Shown here: positions 22,023 to 31,817 of the stretch, one piece after another
Layout: each line of letters opens with the position of its first letter
Numbering within the stretch: the stretch's first letter is position 1
Assembly: GCA_021432635.1 (NCBI GenBank)
Contig: MU270091.1
Location: forward strand, 1-64,000
Reading direction: 5' to 3'
DNA: 64,000 nucleotides
From: Thozetella sp. PMI_491
Taxonomy: Eukaryota; Ascomycota; Sordariomycetes; Chaetosphaeriales; Chaetosphaeriaceae
Notes under the pieces: generated by a model
What the model saw: only the letters and a program-made list of their open reading frames with translations
Told to the model about the DNA's origin: nothing
Databases searched by the model: none
Program-made: the position numbers and the translations under genes

Positions 22023-24215
22023 ATGACCTCCAAGGTGCCCCCTCGGCGGCACCATGAACGGCGTCAATTAAGTTGCCTCCCCTGCCGTCGGCACAAGCTG
22101 CGGTGCGATCGCAAAGTGCCATGTCAGAGCTGTATACGATACCGCCGGATAAAGGAGTGTGGGCAGAATCCAGCGCCGGAAGCCACGCTATGGACGACAC
22201 GGTCGACCCTACCTAGCCTCGCGCAAGCAAGCCCTGATTCCGATGAGTCTCACTCTGCACCAGGCGAGGATGGCTACCATCATTCACCAGAAGACAATTC
22301 ATCCACGAGTACTGTAGAGGTTACTCGGTATGAGGCAATGCAGTGGCTTCCGCGAGCGGCTCCCGCCTCTCCGGCTGATGCTTGCGCCGCGGCACCTGCG
22401 ATTACTCAAGTCACTACCATGCTCGATCTAGACAGTGTCGGTCACTCCTCTCCAGCACCCTTCCCTGTATTCGTCTCAGCACCGACCATCTCCTCCATCC
22501 TCTCGACAACGGCCCCCCAGCCGCATGCCAGCCTGTTAGGCATAGACATGGAGTCGTTTTGGAAGGCCCAACTAGTGGCACTGCTTCCAAGTCGCAACCA
22601 GTGTGACGTGCTAGTCGCCTTCTACCTGGAAAACATAAACTACATCTACGGGGTGGTCCACGAGCCGTCATTCCGGCGGCAGTACTATCACTTCTGGGAT
22701 CGCACCCCAGACCAGGTCGACCTGATCTGGCTGGCACTACTTTTTACCATGATCTCGCTAAGCGCGCTGTATATATCACCCGAGGCCGGCGAGTCCGTCT
22801 CGCTGGACCCGGCGGCGTTGTCTAAGCTTGCGCAGACATGGCACGGGGCCTCGCGGCAGGCACTGTACAGCGGCGGGTTCGAGTCACGGCCACGGTTGCT
22901 GCAGCTCGCCGTCTTCGCCGCTACGCAAATATACTGGCTGTCGATGCGTGACGGTGAGGCGCTCAACTCTTGTCTCGGCCAAGCGGTGCGCAACGCGCAG
23001 GCTCTACGCCTAGATCGTGACACGCACCCCGCCGGTGCTACCTTGTTCGAGACCGAGATGCGCCGTCGCCTGTGGTGGGAGCTGTGTTGCTGCGATACCT
23101 TTCAATCCCTGTGCTATGGCCGCACACCGCTAATCCAGGTGGGTTCGGACCGCGTACCTATGCCCGCTAATAGCAACGATGAAGATCTTACCGAGACATC
23201 GGTGACCCCGCGTCCTGCCGGCGAGCCAAGTGACCTCAGCGCTAGCATTGCGCGTGCGAAAGCCTTCCGACTGCTTCGGGCCCTGTATGTCGACGACGGC
23301 GCCCACATGAGCTCCTGGGAGTTCGTGCGTGCTCTCGACCGCCGCATACAGGCCTTCGTGGACGGCCTACCGTGGTTCTTCTGCCAGCGCGCATGGGAGG
23401 AGAGGTTGCTACAGCGCGATCGGCTGCCACCGGCACTAGTCTGGCAGCACCACCTGCTGCACATCTCGCTTCGCATGCAGCGGCTGCGTGTGCTCCGGCC
23501 CTTCACCGCGTTGCAGCCCGAGGCGTATACTTGGTGCGTACAAGCCGTGGGCGAAATACTCGACAGCTACAAGTTTCTGCGCCAGCAGCCCGCCCTGCGT
23601 CGCAGCCCAAAATTCCACATACAGTGGTACCAGTCGTACAGCGCCGCCGTCCAGGCTGGGGCCTTCCTACTAGTGGAGCGTGACGCGCCAGCATCACTTC
23701 GTCACGACATCGAGATGGTTATTGACGACATGGCCTCCGCTCCGCGGCCGCTGCCTCTGACCGCCCAAGCGCACCTCGTTCTGCGCAAGATGCTGCGCAT
23801 ATACGACCGTATTCAACGCCATGATTTCAGGTCCCGGGGCGGCCGCAACGCTGTTGATGCGATATGGGGCGGTGGAGGTGACAGTGGTGGCGGGGCTGCC
23901 GCGCTGGAATCGCTCGCTCCGGACATAGCACCCGTCTTCGGGGGCGGAGAGAGCACGGCGCGACGATATCTACGCCGATGTGACATCGGTTACTTGCTGA
24001 ACAGTAGCAGAGAGGCGGTTGCTGCCGATTACACGGTCCCAAACAACAGTATGAACAAACTGGGTGACATCGGTTCTAGACAAAGTGAAGATTCGCGAAC
24101 AGAAGGCAGTACTAGTCTACTCGAATTCGAAGCCTCATTAGATGTACTTAGCTTAGAGCAGTGGGACTCTCTTCTCCAAGAGGTGGCATTGAATCATGGT
24201 GGTATAGAGCCATAG
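22023..24215 (+). CDS. Zn2Cys6 transcription factor with fungal-specific TF domain
   Basis: A single uninterrupted exon of 730 aa. The zinc cluster starts near residue 19: CLPCRRHKLRC then CQSCIRYRRIKEC (CX2CX6CX5CX2CX8C). The middle domain shows FYLENINYIYGVVHEPSF, then AVRNAQALRLDRD and ETEMRRRLWWELCCCDTF, the typical fungal_trans pattern. The central part is unusually GC-rich, which creates long false antisense frames. Glycine runs occur near residues 615-625. It diverges from the MOSC fusion gene and is the nearest regulator to the hydantoinase group, so it is the best candidate pathway regulator for that group (inference from position only). Confidence 0.9.
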   Translation: MTSKVPPRRHHERRQLSCLPCRRHKLRCDRKVPCQSCIRYRRIKECGQNPAPEATLWTTRSTLPSLAQASPDSDESHSAPGEDGYHHSPEDNSSTSTVEVTRYEAMQWLPRAAPASPADACAAAPAITQVTTMLDLDSVGHSSPAPFPVFVSAPTISSILSTTAPQPHASLLGIDMESFWKAQLVALLPSRNQCDVLVAFYLENINYIYGVVHEPSFRRQYYHFWDRTPDQVDLIWLALLFTMISLSALYISPEAGESVSLDPAALSKLAQTWHGASRQALYSGGFESRPRLLQLAVFAATQIYWLSMRDGEALNSCLGQAVRNAQALRLDRDTHPAGATLFETEMRRRLWWELCCCDTFQSLCYGRTPLIQVGSDRVPMPANSNDEDLTETSVTPRPAGEPSDLSASIARAKAFRLLRALYVDDGAHMSSWEFVRALDRRIQAFVDGLPWFFCQRAWEERLLQRDRLPPALVWQHHLLHISLRMQRLRVLRPFTALQPEAYTWCVQAVGEILDSYKFLRQQPALRRSPKFHIQWYQSYSAAVQAGAFLLVERDAPASLRHDIEMVIDDMASAPRPLPLTAQAHLVLRKMLRIYDRIQRHDFRSRGGRNAVDAIWGGGGDSGGGAAALESLAPDIAPVFGGGESTARRYLRRCDIGYLLNSSREAVAADYTVPNNSMNKLGDIGSRQSEDSRTEGSTSLLEFEASLDVLSLEQWDSLLQEVALNHGGIEP

Positions 24216-24687
24216 TGATACTAGCCTTCTTGAGATGATTGTTTCGAAAATGGCGGGTGGGCAGGATTTCTACTTACCGTCGCCCGTCTTCTGTAAATAA
24301 TGCGTCAGGGTCAGCTACTATCCCTGAGTCTTCCTCAGTAGCTTCGAAACCCGTCTCTCCAGCGAATAATGTTAAATTTGCCGATTAACGGCCGTCCCGA
24401 TCCCACTGTCAGATCTCATCCGTGGACATAGATAACCAAGGAAAAGTTGGCATGGTCACGTCATTAATTATCTCGTCTATTCACTGGCTTGCAGACAAAG
24501 GAATGTATTGCAAGTTGGTTGCTAGCTTCCGTGGCGCAGCGTATAGCCTTCAGCTCAGGTCCCATGTTTCTGGGTCGCTTATCTGGCAGGATCAACCTGT
24601 TTCTCTTTTGAAATGCTCAATAGGAAGCGTTTCGCTGCCAAGTCTATGTCTACTCTCGGATGAAAGAATATTAAGATGATGTGGAGA
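24216..24687. other. Intergenic, convergent 3' ends
   Basis: About 470 bp between the regulator and the YjjX-type gene, which converge. I see no coding frame with family resemblance, and both transcripts should end here. Confidence 0.4.
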
Positions 24688-25260
24688 CTAGAATGTCAAG
24701 GTCGGATTCTTGAACGGGATCAGAGCCAGAATGACAGCCTGCTCATAAAACGTCGATCTGTCGACCGCATCATCTGTCAGAATACCTGTCGACCCATTCA
24801 CCTGCTTCGAGTTAGACCGGCCAAACACCACGTCGTCGGCGTGCCCGAGCTCCATGCCCCCGCGAACTAGCTTAGACACTTCCTCAGGAAGATAGTAGGT
24901 GGCAGAGCGCGCTTTGCCCTTGCGCCCGGCCTTGTCTTCCACCGCAATCCAGGCAAATGACTGGAAGCAGCTTCCCTCGGTGTGGAGGCCCCCTTCGAGA
25001 CCGATGTAGAAGTCCGCACCCGGTTTGGCCTCGCGAGCGTTGCGGATGCGGTTTAAAGCCCCCTGGAGTGTCTCGTCGTCGGACATTGGCTGGTCTGGGA
25101 CACCGGATGGCACACTCACTCCAACCGTCGTATATGTGGAGCCTGGAAACATGCTCGTAAACCCCTTAAGCGCGGCTTTGATCTTGACGGGATTTTGTGA
25201 AGCCACAACGACCACCTGTGGATGCGCCTGTTCTTCGTTTCCTGTGTCGGTTGGGGCCAT
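24688..25260 (-). CDS. Inosine/xanthosine triphosphatase (YjjX/DUF84 family)
   Basis: A single exon of 190 aa starting at a clear ATG (MAPTDTGNEEQ). The hallmark VVVVASQNPVKIKAA opens the domain, followed by GVSVPSGVPDQPMSDDETLQGALNRIRNA, YIGLEGGL and GRSNSKQVNGSTGILTD, all standard for the family. YjjX-type enzymes hydrolyse ITP and XTP to the monophosphates and keep deaminated purines out of nucleic acids. Length is normal. Its position beside the MOSC fusion, another presumed base clean-up enzyme, is suggestive, but the gene is also a common housekeeping enzyme in fungi. Probably cytosolic or nuclear. Confidence 0.9.
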   Translation of the reverse strand: MAPTDTGNEEQAHPQVVVVASQNPVKIKAALKGFTSMFPGSTYTTVGVSVPSGVPDQPMSDDETLQGALNRIRNAREAKPGADFYIGLEGGLHTEGSCFQSFAWIAVEDKAGRKGKARSATYYLPEEVSKLVRGGMELGHADDVVFGRSNSKQVNGSTGILTDDAVDRSTFYEQAVILALIPFKNPTLTF

Positions 25261-26019
25261 GTCTAGCGATTAATTTTGGAAACGAACTGAATATTCACAA
25301 AGTTTGAGTGCAGATATATAGATGGAAGGAAAGACGAAGCAGTAGACTTGTATCGCAGCTATCGCAGTAGCAAGACAAAGGGCGTAGGTTGCATTTGCGG
25401 GGTCAAGTCGGTGGTCCCCGGCAGAAAATACGAGGTTTGCATGTAGGCACTTGCTTTACAACACACCCCTATGCTTGGCAAGCCTGTTGTTGTAGATGCC
25501 GCTGAAGAGGAAGCCAAGACGTTGTATAGTGGAAAGGCCGGATGATAAATGCCCCGGCTGACGATGCGTGTAAACGTCTACAGGAAAGCAACACCTGGTT
25601 TTGGGTATGCGAAGACAGCCTGCCACTTAAAAGTGGAGTCAAATCTAGTGTTAGGTCGCATAGTAGCTATGATCGGGGCTATATATATCCATATATGACG
25701 TGACAGGCGACTTACATAGTTATCTGTGTACTTGTTTGCATTTGATGCGCTACATTGTTAGCCATCTGGTGGGGCACCAGTTTCATCGAAGCTCAGTGGA
25801 GCACTGGAGCACCTGGCTTCCTGGCCGGATTTGCACCAACTCGGTGGATCCTCATCGCACTACATCTGAGGTACTAATCCTAATCCACGACTAGCGGCTT
25901 ATCTACCTCCAAGCGGAGTGCTCGCCGTGAAGGGTCACGGGGTCATACATCTCCAACACTTCGTCCGCGCGGGATATGCTTCTGGTATAGACGGCCTCGA
26001 TCTTGGCGCGCTTTAGGAA
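25261..26019. promoter_or_regulatory. Divergent intergenic region (YjjX / Zn2Cys6 regulator)
   Basis: About 760 bp between two outward-facing genes. A TATA-like 'atatatatcc' word occurs near 25680 and no coding frame is supported. Confidence 0.35.
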
Positions 26020-28152
26020 ATGGAGCAGGTCGCCACCTCCTCCCGGCCGTACAAGTCTCGCAAGACGCGCCCATGTGATTTTTGCCGCCGCCGGCGCGTC
26101 ACCTGCGACATGCCCACGGGGCCGCCCTGCCACCGGTGCGCGGGCAAAAGCCAGCCTTGCACCTTTGAGCAGGGGCCAAGTCGCCGGAGGGGACCAGCGC
26201 CGGAGGTGGCCTCTGAGCCGTACGTGCAGCGACAGAAATCTAGAGAGCAAGATAGCCCCGGCCTCTGGCGAGGACCGCAGCATTCGCCTCTGCATCCCCA
26301 AAGCTCGCCAGCAGGAGCCATGGACATTGCCATGTTCCTTGGCGGCGTCGACGCGATGGATTGGGTCGATGTCTTTAATGCCCCAGGAACCGAACCTGTC
26401 CTCCCCGAAGCTGCACCCGGAACGGGCTACTCTCCACGGGTAGCATTACCAAGTCCGCGAGGTTTTCATCATGAAGAGGCTGCGCAGCCACCCACACTAG
26501 GAACCTACACATCCACCACCGTCGGGAAAGACCCGGCCAACACTGATGGGTCGCTTGAGTATCTTCCTGGGGCATTTAGTTTCTATATTGGCCCAACCGG
26601 AGCCGCAGACGTGCATCTTCTCGCCCGCCAACCCTACGATGCTTCAAATCTGACCCGGCCCCGGGTGTCTGGCCTCAGGTATCGGCGTATGGCAGATGCA
26701 GAAGCGTCACGCTCCCGTCCGCCTATCCTCTTTGGAATTACAGACCGAGTTCTATTGGAAAAGGCGGAGCCCCGGCCTACTGTTGAAGCTGGCGAGCCGC
26801 CCTGGGCTCGGTTCTGGAAGATCGTGGACAATTTCCAGGCCGGGCGTCTAGTGCAGCTGTATCTGCGCTTTGTCGACCCTTATTTTCCTGTCCTTTCTAG
26901 ACATCAAGTCCCCGCAGATCCGGGCTCATTAAAAGAGATGCCGCTCGCTCTCTTGACCGCAATATGTGCGCTGGCTCTTCCTTTCGTTGTCTACGATGAA
27001 GCCCTAGTCCCATTACTCCTCCACCCTCCATCGTGCGAGCAGCTGTACCGGCTTTGTTGGTTCAGTATATGCGAGGAGCTTCACGCCCCGTCCCTGGCGA
27101 CCGTTCAAGCATGCCTCTTATTACAGCAGCGGCTGCCCACCAATCCGTATCTCTCTGATACTGCCTTCACGTGGAGCCTAATGTCGACTGCTGTGGCTGG
27201 GGCTCAGACTATTGGTCTTCACAGAGATCCTTCCTCCTGGTTGTCGGTTCCTCACTGGGAGCGGGCACTCCGCCGACGCCTGTGGTGGTCAGTTTGGTCG
27301 ATGGAGAAGTGGGTTGCGCTGGCGCGAGGGATGCCGAGCCACATCGCCGAAGATGACCATGATGTCGAGCCATTGGTGAGCGATGATATGGAGGGTAGTA
27401 CTCCTCCCTCAAGCGCCGGGCAAGCCCACCTGCCTTACTTGGTATCACTCACAACCATTCTATCCGACATACAATATACCTACTATACGGTCAAGGCCTC
27501 TCGACGAACCTCCAATGACCTTCAATATTCGCTCGATGTCGCACGATTGCTTCGTCAGCGGCTCAAGGATTGGAAGGATAACCTTCCCCTTAGCATTAGA
27601 TTTGGAGCTAGGGCGGCCGCCATGAGCCCCCACACCGAGAGCCCAGGATCCGATCTCCGTTCTAGCGAGGACGATTTAGATGGAAACGGCTCCTTGCATT
27701 TGTCCTATATTGTGACGCACATGAATCTCTTCCGAGCGTTGCTACGGCCCCTAGAGAAGTGGCAGGAATCTGCTCAGCTGAATGAGGCTCTACATGATGG
27801 TGCCAAGGCCGTTGTGACAGGAGCTTTACTCTGCGTCAAAGAGTTTGTGGAGTTCATTGAGGCTCTAGTTCCTATGAGCTGGAACGCATTTTGGCACAGC
27901 TGGAGCCGTGCCAACTTTGCCATGGCGGGCATCTTCATGGTCCACCTACTACACGTCGTCACCCTAGCCAGCAATGCCGTGCCAAGGGTTGATACCGAGC
28001 AGGAACACAGAGAATTGCAGGACTTGATAAAGCGCTGGCGGTCGGCTAGCAGATCTGCAAATGGTGCATCGGGGATGAAAGGCCTCGTAAATCTAGGTCT
28101 TCTACGCGTGGAAACGATGCTTGGCGCCATTGGCCCTTCCTCAGGGGAGTAA
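26020..28152 (+). CDS. Zn2Cys6 transcription factor with fungal-specific TF domain
   Basis: A single exon of 710 aa. The zinc cluster starts near residue 19: CDFCRRRRVTC then CHRCAGKSQPC, with a seven-residue loop instead of the usual five or six. A long low-complexity linker leads to the middle domain: LYLRFVDPYFPVLSRHQ, FTWSLMSTAVAGAQTIGLHRDPSSW and ERALRRRLWWSVWSMEKWVAL. This arrangement (N-terminal cluster, fungal_trans from about residue 280) is shared with activators of carbon- and nitrogen-source pathways in ascomycetes. It lies tail-to-tail with the TauD dioxygenase gene (about 57 bp between stops), so it may regulate the adjacent dioxygenase/carrier pair (inference). Confidence 0.9.
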   Translation: MEQVATSSRPYKSRKTRPCDFCRRRRVTCDMPTGPPCHRCAGKSQPCTFEQGPSRRRGPAPEVASEPYVQRQKSREQDSPGLWRGPQHSPLHPQSSPAGAMDIAMFLGGVDAMDWVDVFNAPGTEPVLPEAAPGTGYSPRVALPSPRGFHHEEAAQPPTLGTYTSTTVGKDPANTDGSLEYLPGAFSFYIGPTGAADVHLLARQPYDASNLTRPRVSGLRYRRMADAEASRSRPPILFGITDRVLLEKAEPRPTVEAGEPPWARFWKIVDNFQAGRLVQLYLRFVDPYFPVLSRHQVPADPGSLKEMPLALLTAICALALPFVVYDEALVPLLLHPPSCEQLYRLCWFSICEELHAPSLATVQACLLLQQRLPTNPYLSDTAFTWSLMSTAVAGAQTIGLHRDPSSWLSVPHWERALRRRLWWSVWSMEKWVALARGMPSHIAEDDHDVEPLVSDDMEGSTPPSSAGQAHLPYLVSLTTILSDIQYTYYTVKASRRTSNDLQYSLDVARLLRQRLKDWKDNLPLSIRFGARAAAMSPHTESPGSDLRSSEDDLDGNGSLHLSYIVTHMNLFRALLRPLEKWQESAQLNEALHDGAKAVVTGALLCVKEFVEFIEALVPMSWNAFWHSWSRANFAMAGIFMVHLLHVVTLASNAVPRVDTEQEHRELQDLIKRWRSASRSANGASGMKGLVNLGLLRVETMLGAIGPSSGE

Positions 28153-28209
28153 CCAGCCGTCTTTTGTCTTACTAAAAAGTATATATATATAGCCAGCTGC
28201 CCGGTGCGA

Positions 28210-29543
28210 TCAACAGAGGTTCAGCATGACCCTAGCCACGTCCCTCGCACACTCGCCGTCGTCCTCTTCAACCTTGCTCGGGATCGGCACATTCGCCAGC
28301 GGCGTTAGCCGGAACGCGTGCCTCCTCTCCCCAGCGCCATAGTCCAGCGTCTGTGAATGCTGTGTGACGCGCTGGTCCCAGATGACAACAGTGCCTGCTT
28401 CGTAGCGCACGCGGCAGCAGAAGTCATGACCGCGGTTGATGTGGTCGAAGAGGAACTTCAGGAGGTAATCGCTCTCCTCGTCGTCCCAGCCCATGATGCG
28501 CTGCGTGTATGACGAGTTGACAAATAGGGCCTTCTTCTTGGTCACCGGGTGCACTGCCACGACGGGGTGCACTGACTTAGTGATGGGGCGCCGTAGCACA
28601 GCTAGGTTGCCATTATCGCGGATCTCCCGAGCGATGGGGTTGGCTGTCGTGTGCAGCGCCATGAGGCCTTCGAGACGCTTGCGGAAGGATGGCGACAGGC
28701 GCTCGTAGGCTCGTGTCATCTGGTACCCCGTTAGTCATGTTTGTAATTCTCCAGGGCCAGGGGGCCAAGTCTAGCGTACGCTCGATATGATGGTATCCCC
28801 ACCAGCTCCAGGAGGCGACTCCAGCATGCAGAAGAAGGTGGCTCCCGGCGGCTGCGCCTCGGGAGATTGGTCGACATGGAACTGGATGGGGCTCATCCGC
28901 GCCCACGACTTTCGGATTCGGAGATCACTAAAGGAGATGAGCATTTTATCTCCACAGGGGATAGCGTCGCAGGCACTACTTACTCTACGGAGTCATAGAC
29001 GATGACGAACTCTTCTGGGCCGTTCTTGGGGTGTGGCATCCAGCCGTGCTTGTGAAGGGGACCGAAGTGAGACGCAATTTCTTTCTGTTTTTCAAAACCC
29101 AAACGTGTGAAATCCTGGTCTCGGAAGACCAGGCACCCACGATCGGCACAGAGATATGCTAGCTCGTCGAGGCCGGCTTTGGACAGTTGGGACTAGGCAG
29201 AATTAGCGATGTTCGGGTCTGCAACCTCTCAAAAGTCAGCGCCTACAATCTGGACACCCTGAATCTCCGTCCCGCAGTGAGGGCTGAGCTCGAAGACTTT
29301 GGTCGCGTCTTTTAGCAAGTTCGGAAGCTTGTGGTCTGCCCGGAGGCCCGGTTCGTCGTGCTCGAACCGCCCCACCGGCTCGACCGATTCGAGAGGATCA
29401 TAATGCGCTACATAGGATACTGTTAGCAAGGCAGTCTATCGCATTGGGCCTCTACGACCAGAACGTGGTGTCGGGCGCATACGTAGATAGTCTGGAAATA
29501 GGGGGCCCGGCTTCGGGGCTTCGGGGTTCAGTTCCTCCTTCAT
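28210..29543 (-). CDS. TauD/TfdA-type 2-oxoglutarate-dependent dioxygenase
   Basis: Five exons on the minus strand, 29543-29483, 29407-29247, 29192-28984, 28927-28780 and 28719-28210, give 362 aa with all phases matching. Junctions rebuild LFPDYLPHYDPLE, GVQISQLSKAGLDEL, VYDSVDDLRIRKSW and TIISSMTRAYERLSP, all expected in fungal taurine-dioxygenase-like proteins. The iron ligands are H and D of FHVDQSPEAQPP and the distal H in RRHAFRLTPLA, with the Arg that holds 2-oxoglutarate nearby. Family members oxidise sulfonates (releasing sulfite), herbicide-like acids or other small carboxylates, and the substrate is not readable. It diverges from a Dal5-type carrier, suggesting import followed by oxidation of the same compound. 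Confidence 0.88.
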
Positions 29544-30161
29544 ATTGCGATGTGGATAGCGTCTATCGTGCTCACCTACCAAGCAATCGAGTGCTAGATC
29601 CAAGCCTAAATACGACTTTTATATATGTCAAGCTATTGAACTTAAGGCAACCCACTCTGGTCGCCTTCCCCGCGATGTGGCTAGCCCGTCCGGTCCTTGC
29701 CCGTACCATCTGTATTTGCCCGTCACCACACTTCACGACGCGCATTAGTGGGCCGGGGAGCGGAGCGGGCAACGCTTTGCCCGCTTTCTACTTATTTCGC
29801 CCCACGCGGGCAACTACCGGATGCATTTCCGAACGGGGACCATAGCCTTATCAGCAAATCCGGCGCTTGCGATTGGGCGACGACGTTGCGCACTCCTGCT
29901 ACCTATCTCGGCGCCCCGGAATCTGACGTATGGCGTCTCCTTGCCCCGTACTGTTTGGGTATCTCCCCGTAAGTATAATGGGATATCTCTACCGCCTCAT
30001 TGGCGAGATAACATTGGTACGCGATAACGTCTCCTCTTAGTGGCTGTTGGGGATGGCTTGGCTCGAGATCCACGGCCCGAGTAACTATTAAGACCTCACG
30101 CCCGCCTACCAAACTCGTGAACCTAGGTCATACGATCAGAGTCCTTCAGCCTCCAATTGCC
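29544..30161. promoter_or_regulatory. Divergent promoter (TauD dioxygenase / Dal5-type carrier)
   Basis: 618 bp between the two start codons. It holds a GC-rich inverted-repeat-like block near 29750-29790 (gggcc...gcccgc words), a single TGATAA on the minus strand at 29848-29853, and the GATA pair listed next. No coding frame is supported. Confidence 0.4.
30006..30027 (+). promoter_or_regulatory. Paired HGATAR motifs
   Basis: AGATAA (30006-30011) and CGATAA (30022-30027) lie 16 bp apart in the same orientation, 135-155 bp upstream of the Dal5-type carrier start. This is the third close GATA pair found in a divergent promoter of this window. It is a candidate nitrogen-regulator element; not proof. 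Confidence 0.35.
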
Positions 30162-31817
30162 ATGGGACGTGCAGAGGAGATTTTGCCCGCCGCTACTGCG
30201 GCAGCCCCTGCCCATGGGGATGCCATCGCCACAGAGCAGGCCGTGAAGGCCGTGAAGGCGGGCAACGCCAACGAGGTAGACATTGCCGCGCAGATCATCG
30301 CGAATTATGTCGAGGATATGGGTGATGGTAGTTGGACCCCGGAGGAAGAGAAGAAGCTCATGCGCAAGGTGGACTGGTGGCTCATCCCAATCGTATGCGG
30401 CCCCTTCCCCGGCTTTGCATGAGGACCAGACTCACAACTCGCTTCCCAGCTATTTGTTTGTGCCACGCTGTCAGGTCTGGACAAGACGGCTATCTCGGCT
30501 GCTGCCATCTACGACATCAAAAAGGATCTCGGCCTCAGCGGCCCACAGTACTCGTGGGTCGGTTCGGCACCCTTCTTCGGAGGCTTAGCTTTCATGGGAC
30601 CGTCTGCGTACTGCTTGCAGAAGCTACCGGCGGTCAAATTCTTTGCTTTCAACGTGCTCTGCTGGGGAATTCTCGAGTGCTGCATGGCTGCATGCACCGA
30701 TTTCGCCAGCCTCTTTGTGTGCCGCTTCCTACTCGGCGGCTTTGAAGCGCTGCTAATCCCTGCCGTCACTTTGGTCGTATCCATGTGGTACCGCCCCGAG
30801 GAGCAGCCGCGCCGTAACAGCATCATTCTCAACGTCATTGCGCCGATTTTGAATGGATTCATCGCCTGGGCTGTCGGCTACCACAAAGGGTCGTTTGCCA
30901 CATGGAAGATTATCTTCATCCTACTCGGCTGCGTCACGATCCTGTGGTCGATTGTCGTGTACTTCTTTCTCCCAGACAATCCGCTCGAGACAAAGCGGTT
31001 GACGCCCCGCGAGAAGTACATCATCATCCAACGCAAGGCGGCCGACAACACGGGCGTCGAGGCCAAGACCATCAAGAAGGAACAGATCTGGGAGGCGTTC
31101 CTAGACCTTAAGACGTGGCTCATCTGGATTGCCATCGTTGCGCTACAGGTGCCCAACGGCGGCTTAACTACATTCAACACGCTCATCATTTCCGGCCTAG
31201 GTTTCAGCCCCTTGCAAACTGCACTTCTCGCGATGCCTCCTGGTGCCATGAGCACCCTGTCCGGCTTGGCCTTGTCGTATCTCGCGTCCACTACCCGAAA
31301 GTGGCGTACTCTGATGATTGCCGTGTCCATCCTACTACCACTCCTCGGCGCAATTCTTTGCTATTCCCTGCCAAGAACGAACCTGGCCGGCCAGCTCATC
31401 GGTCTTTAGTAAGCCATTTATTACCCAACCTTGAACATTGCACATGGCTAACCATTTAACAGCATTCTGTATACATACTGGGCCCCTTATGTGACTTTGG
31501 TGTCTGTTTACCAAGCCAACGTAGCCGGTCACACGAAGAAAGTTGTCTTATACGCATGGTTCTACATTGCCTGGGCTGTTGGTAATATCATTGGGCCGCA
31601 GACGTTCCGGGAAGAACAGGCTCCTGCATATACAGGCGGCACCGTGGCCATGATCGTCACTTACGTGGTGGCCATTGTAGCGATCCTGGCGTACGGAGCC
31701 CTTTGCCACTTTAGCAATCAAAAGCGAAAGGAGGTGATTGAGAGCAGTGTTGCCGGTGAGCAGGACTGGCTTGACCTGACGGATAAGGAAAACAGGGCTT
31801 TCAAGTACACTACCTGA
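30162..31817 (+). CDS. MFS anion:cation symporter, Dal5/allantoate permease type
   Basis: Three exons, 30162-30392, 30450-31408 and 31463-31817, encode 514 aa. Junctions give RKVDWWLIPILFVCATLSGLDKTAISAAA and LIGLYILYTYWAPYVTLVS. The EEEKKLMRKVDWWLIP opening, SGLDK at TM1, FLLGGFEA-like helix, WYRPEEQPRRN loop and FREEQAPAYTGG near TM11 are Dal5-family hallmarks. Known members import allantoate, ureidosuccinate, dipeptides, nicotinate or other small anions across the plasma membrane. Twelve helices are visible with cytosolic ends. It is probably co-controlled with the divergent dioxygenase gene. Confidence 0.9.

Noticed and set aside
22414-24042. Several long open frames antisense to or overlapping the regulator at 22023
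   Set aside because: They are by-products of high GC in the real gene; they show no family resemblance and codons are rich in Arg, Pro and Gly.
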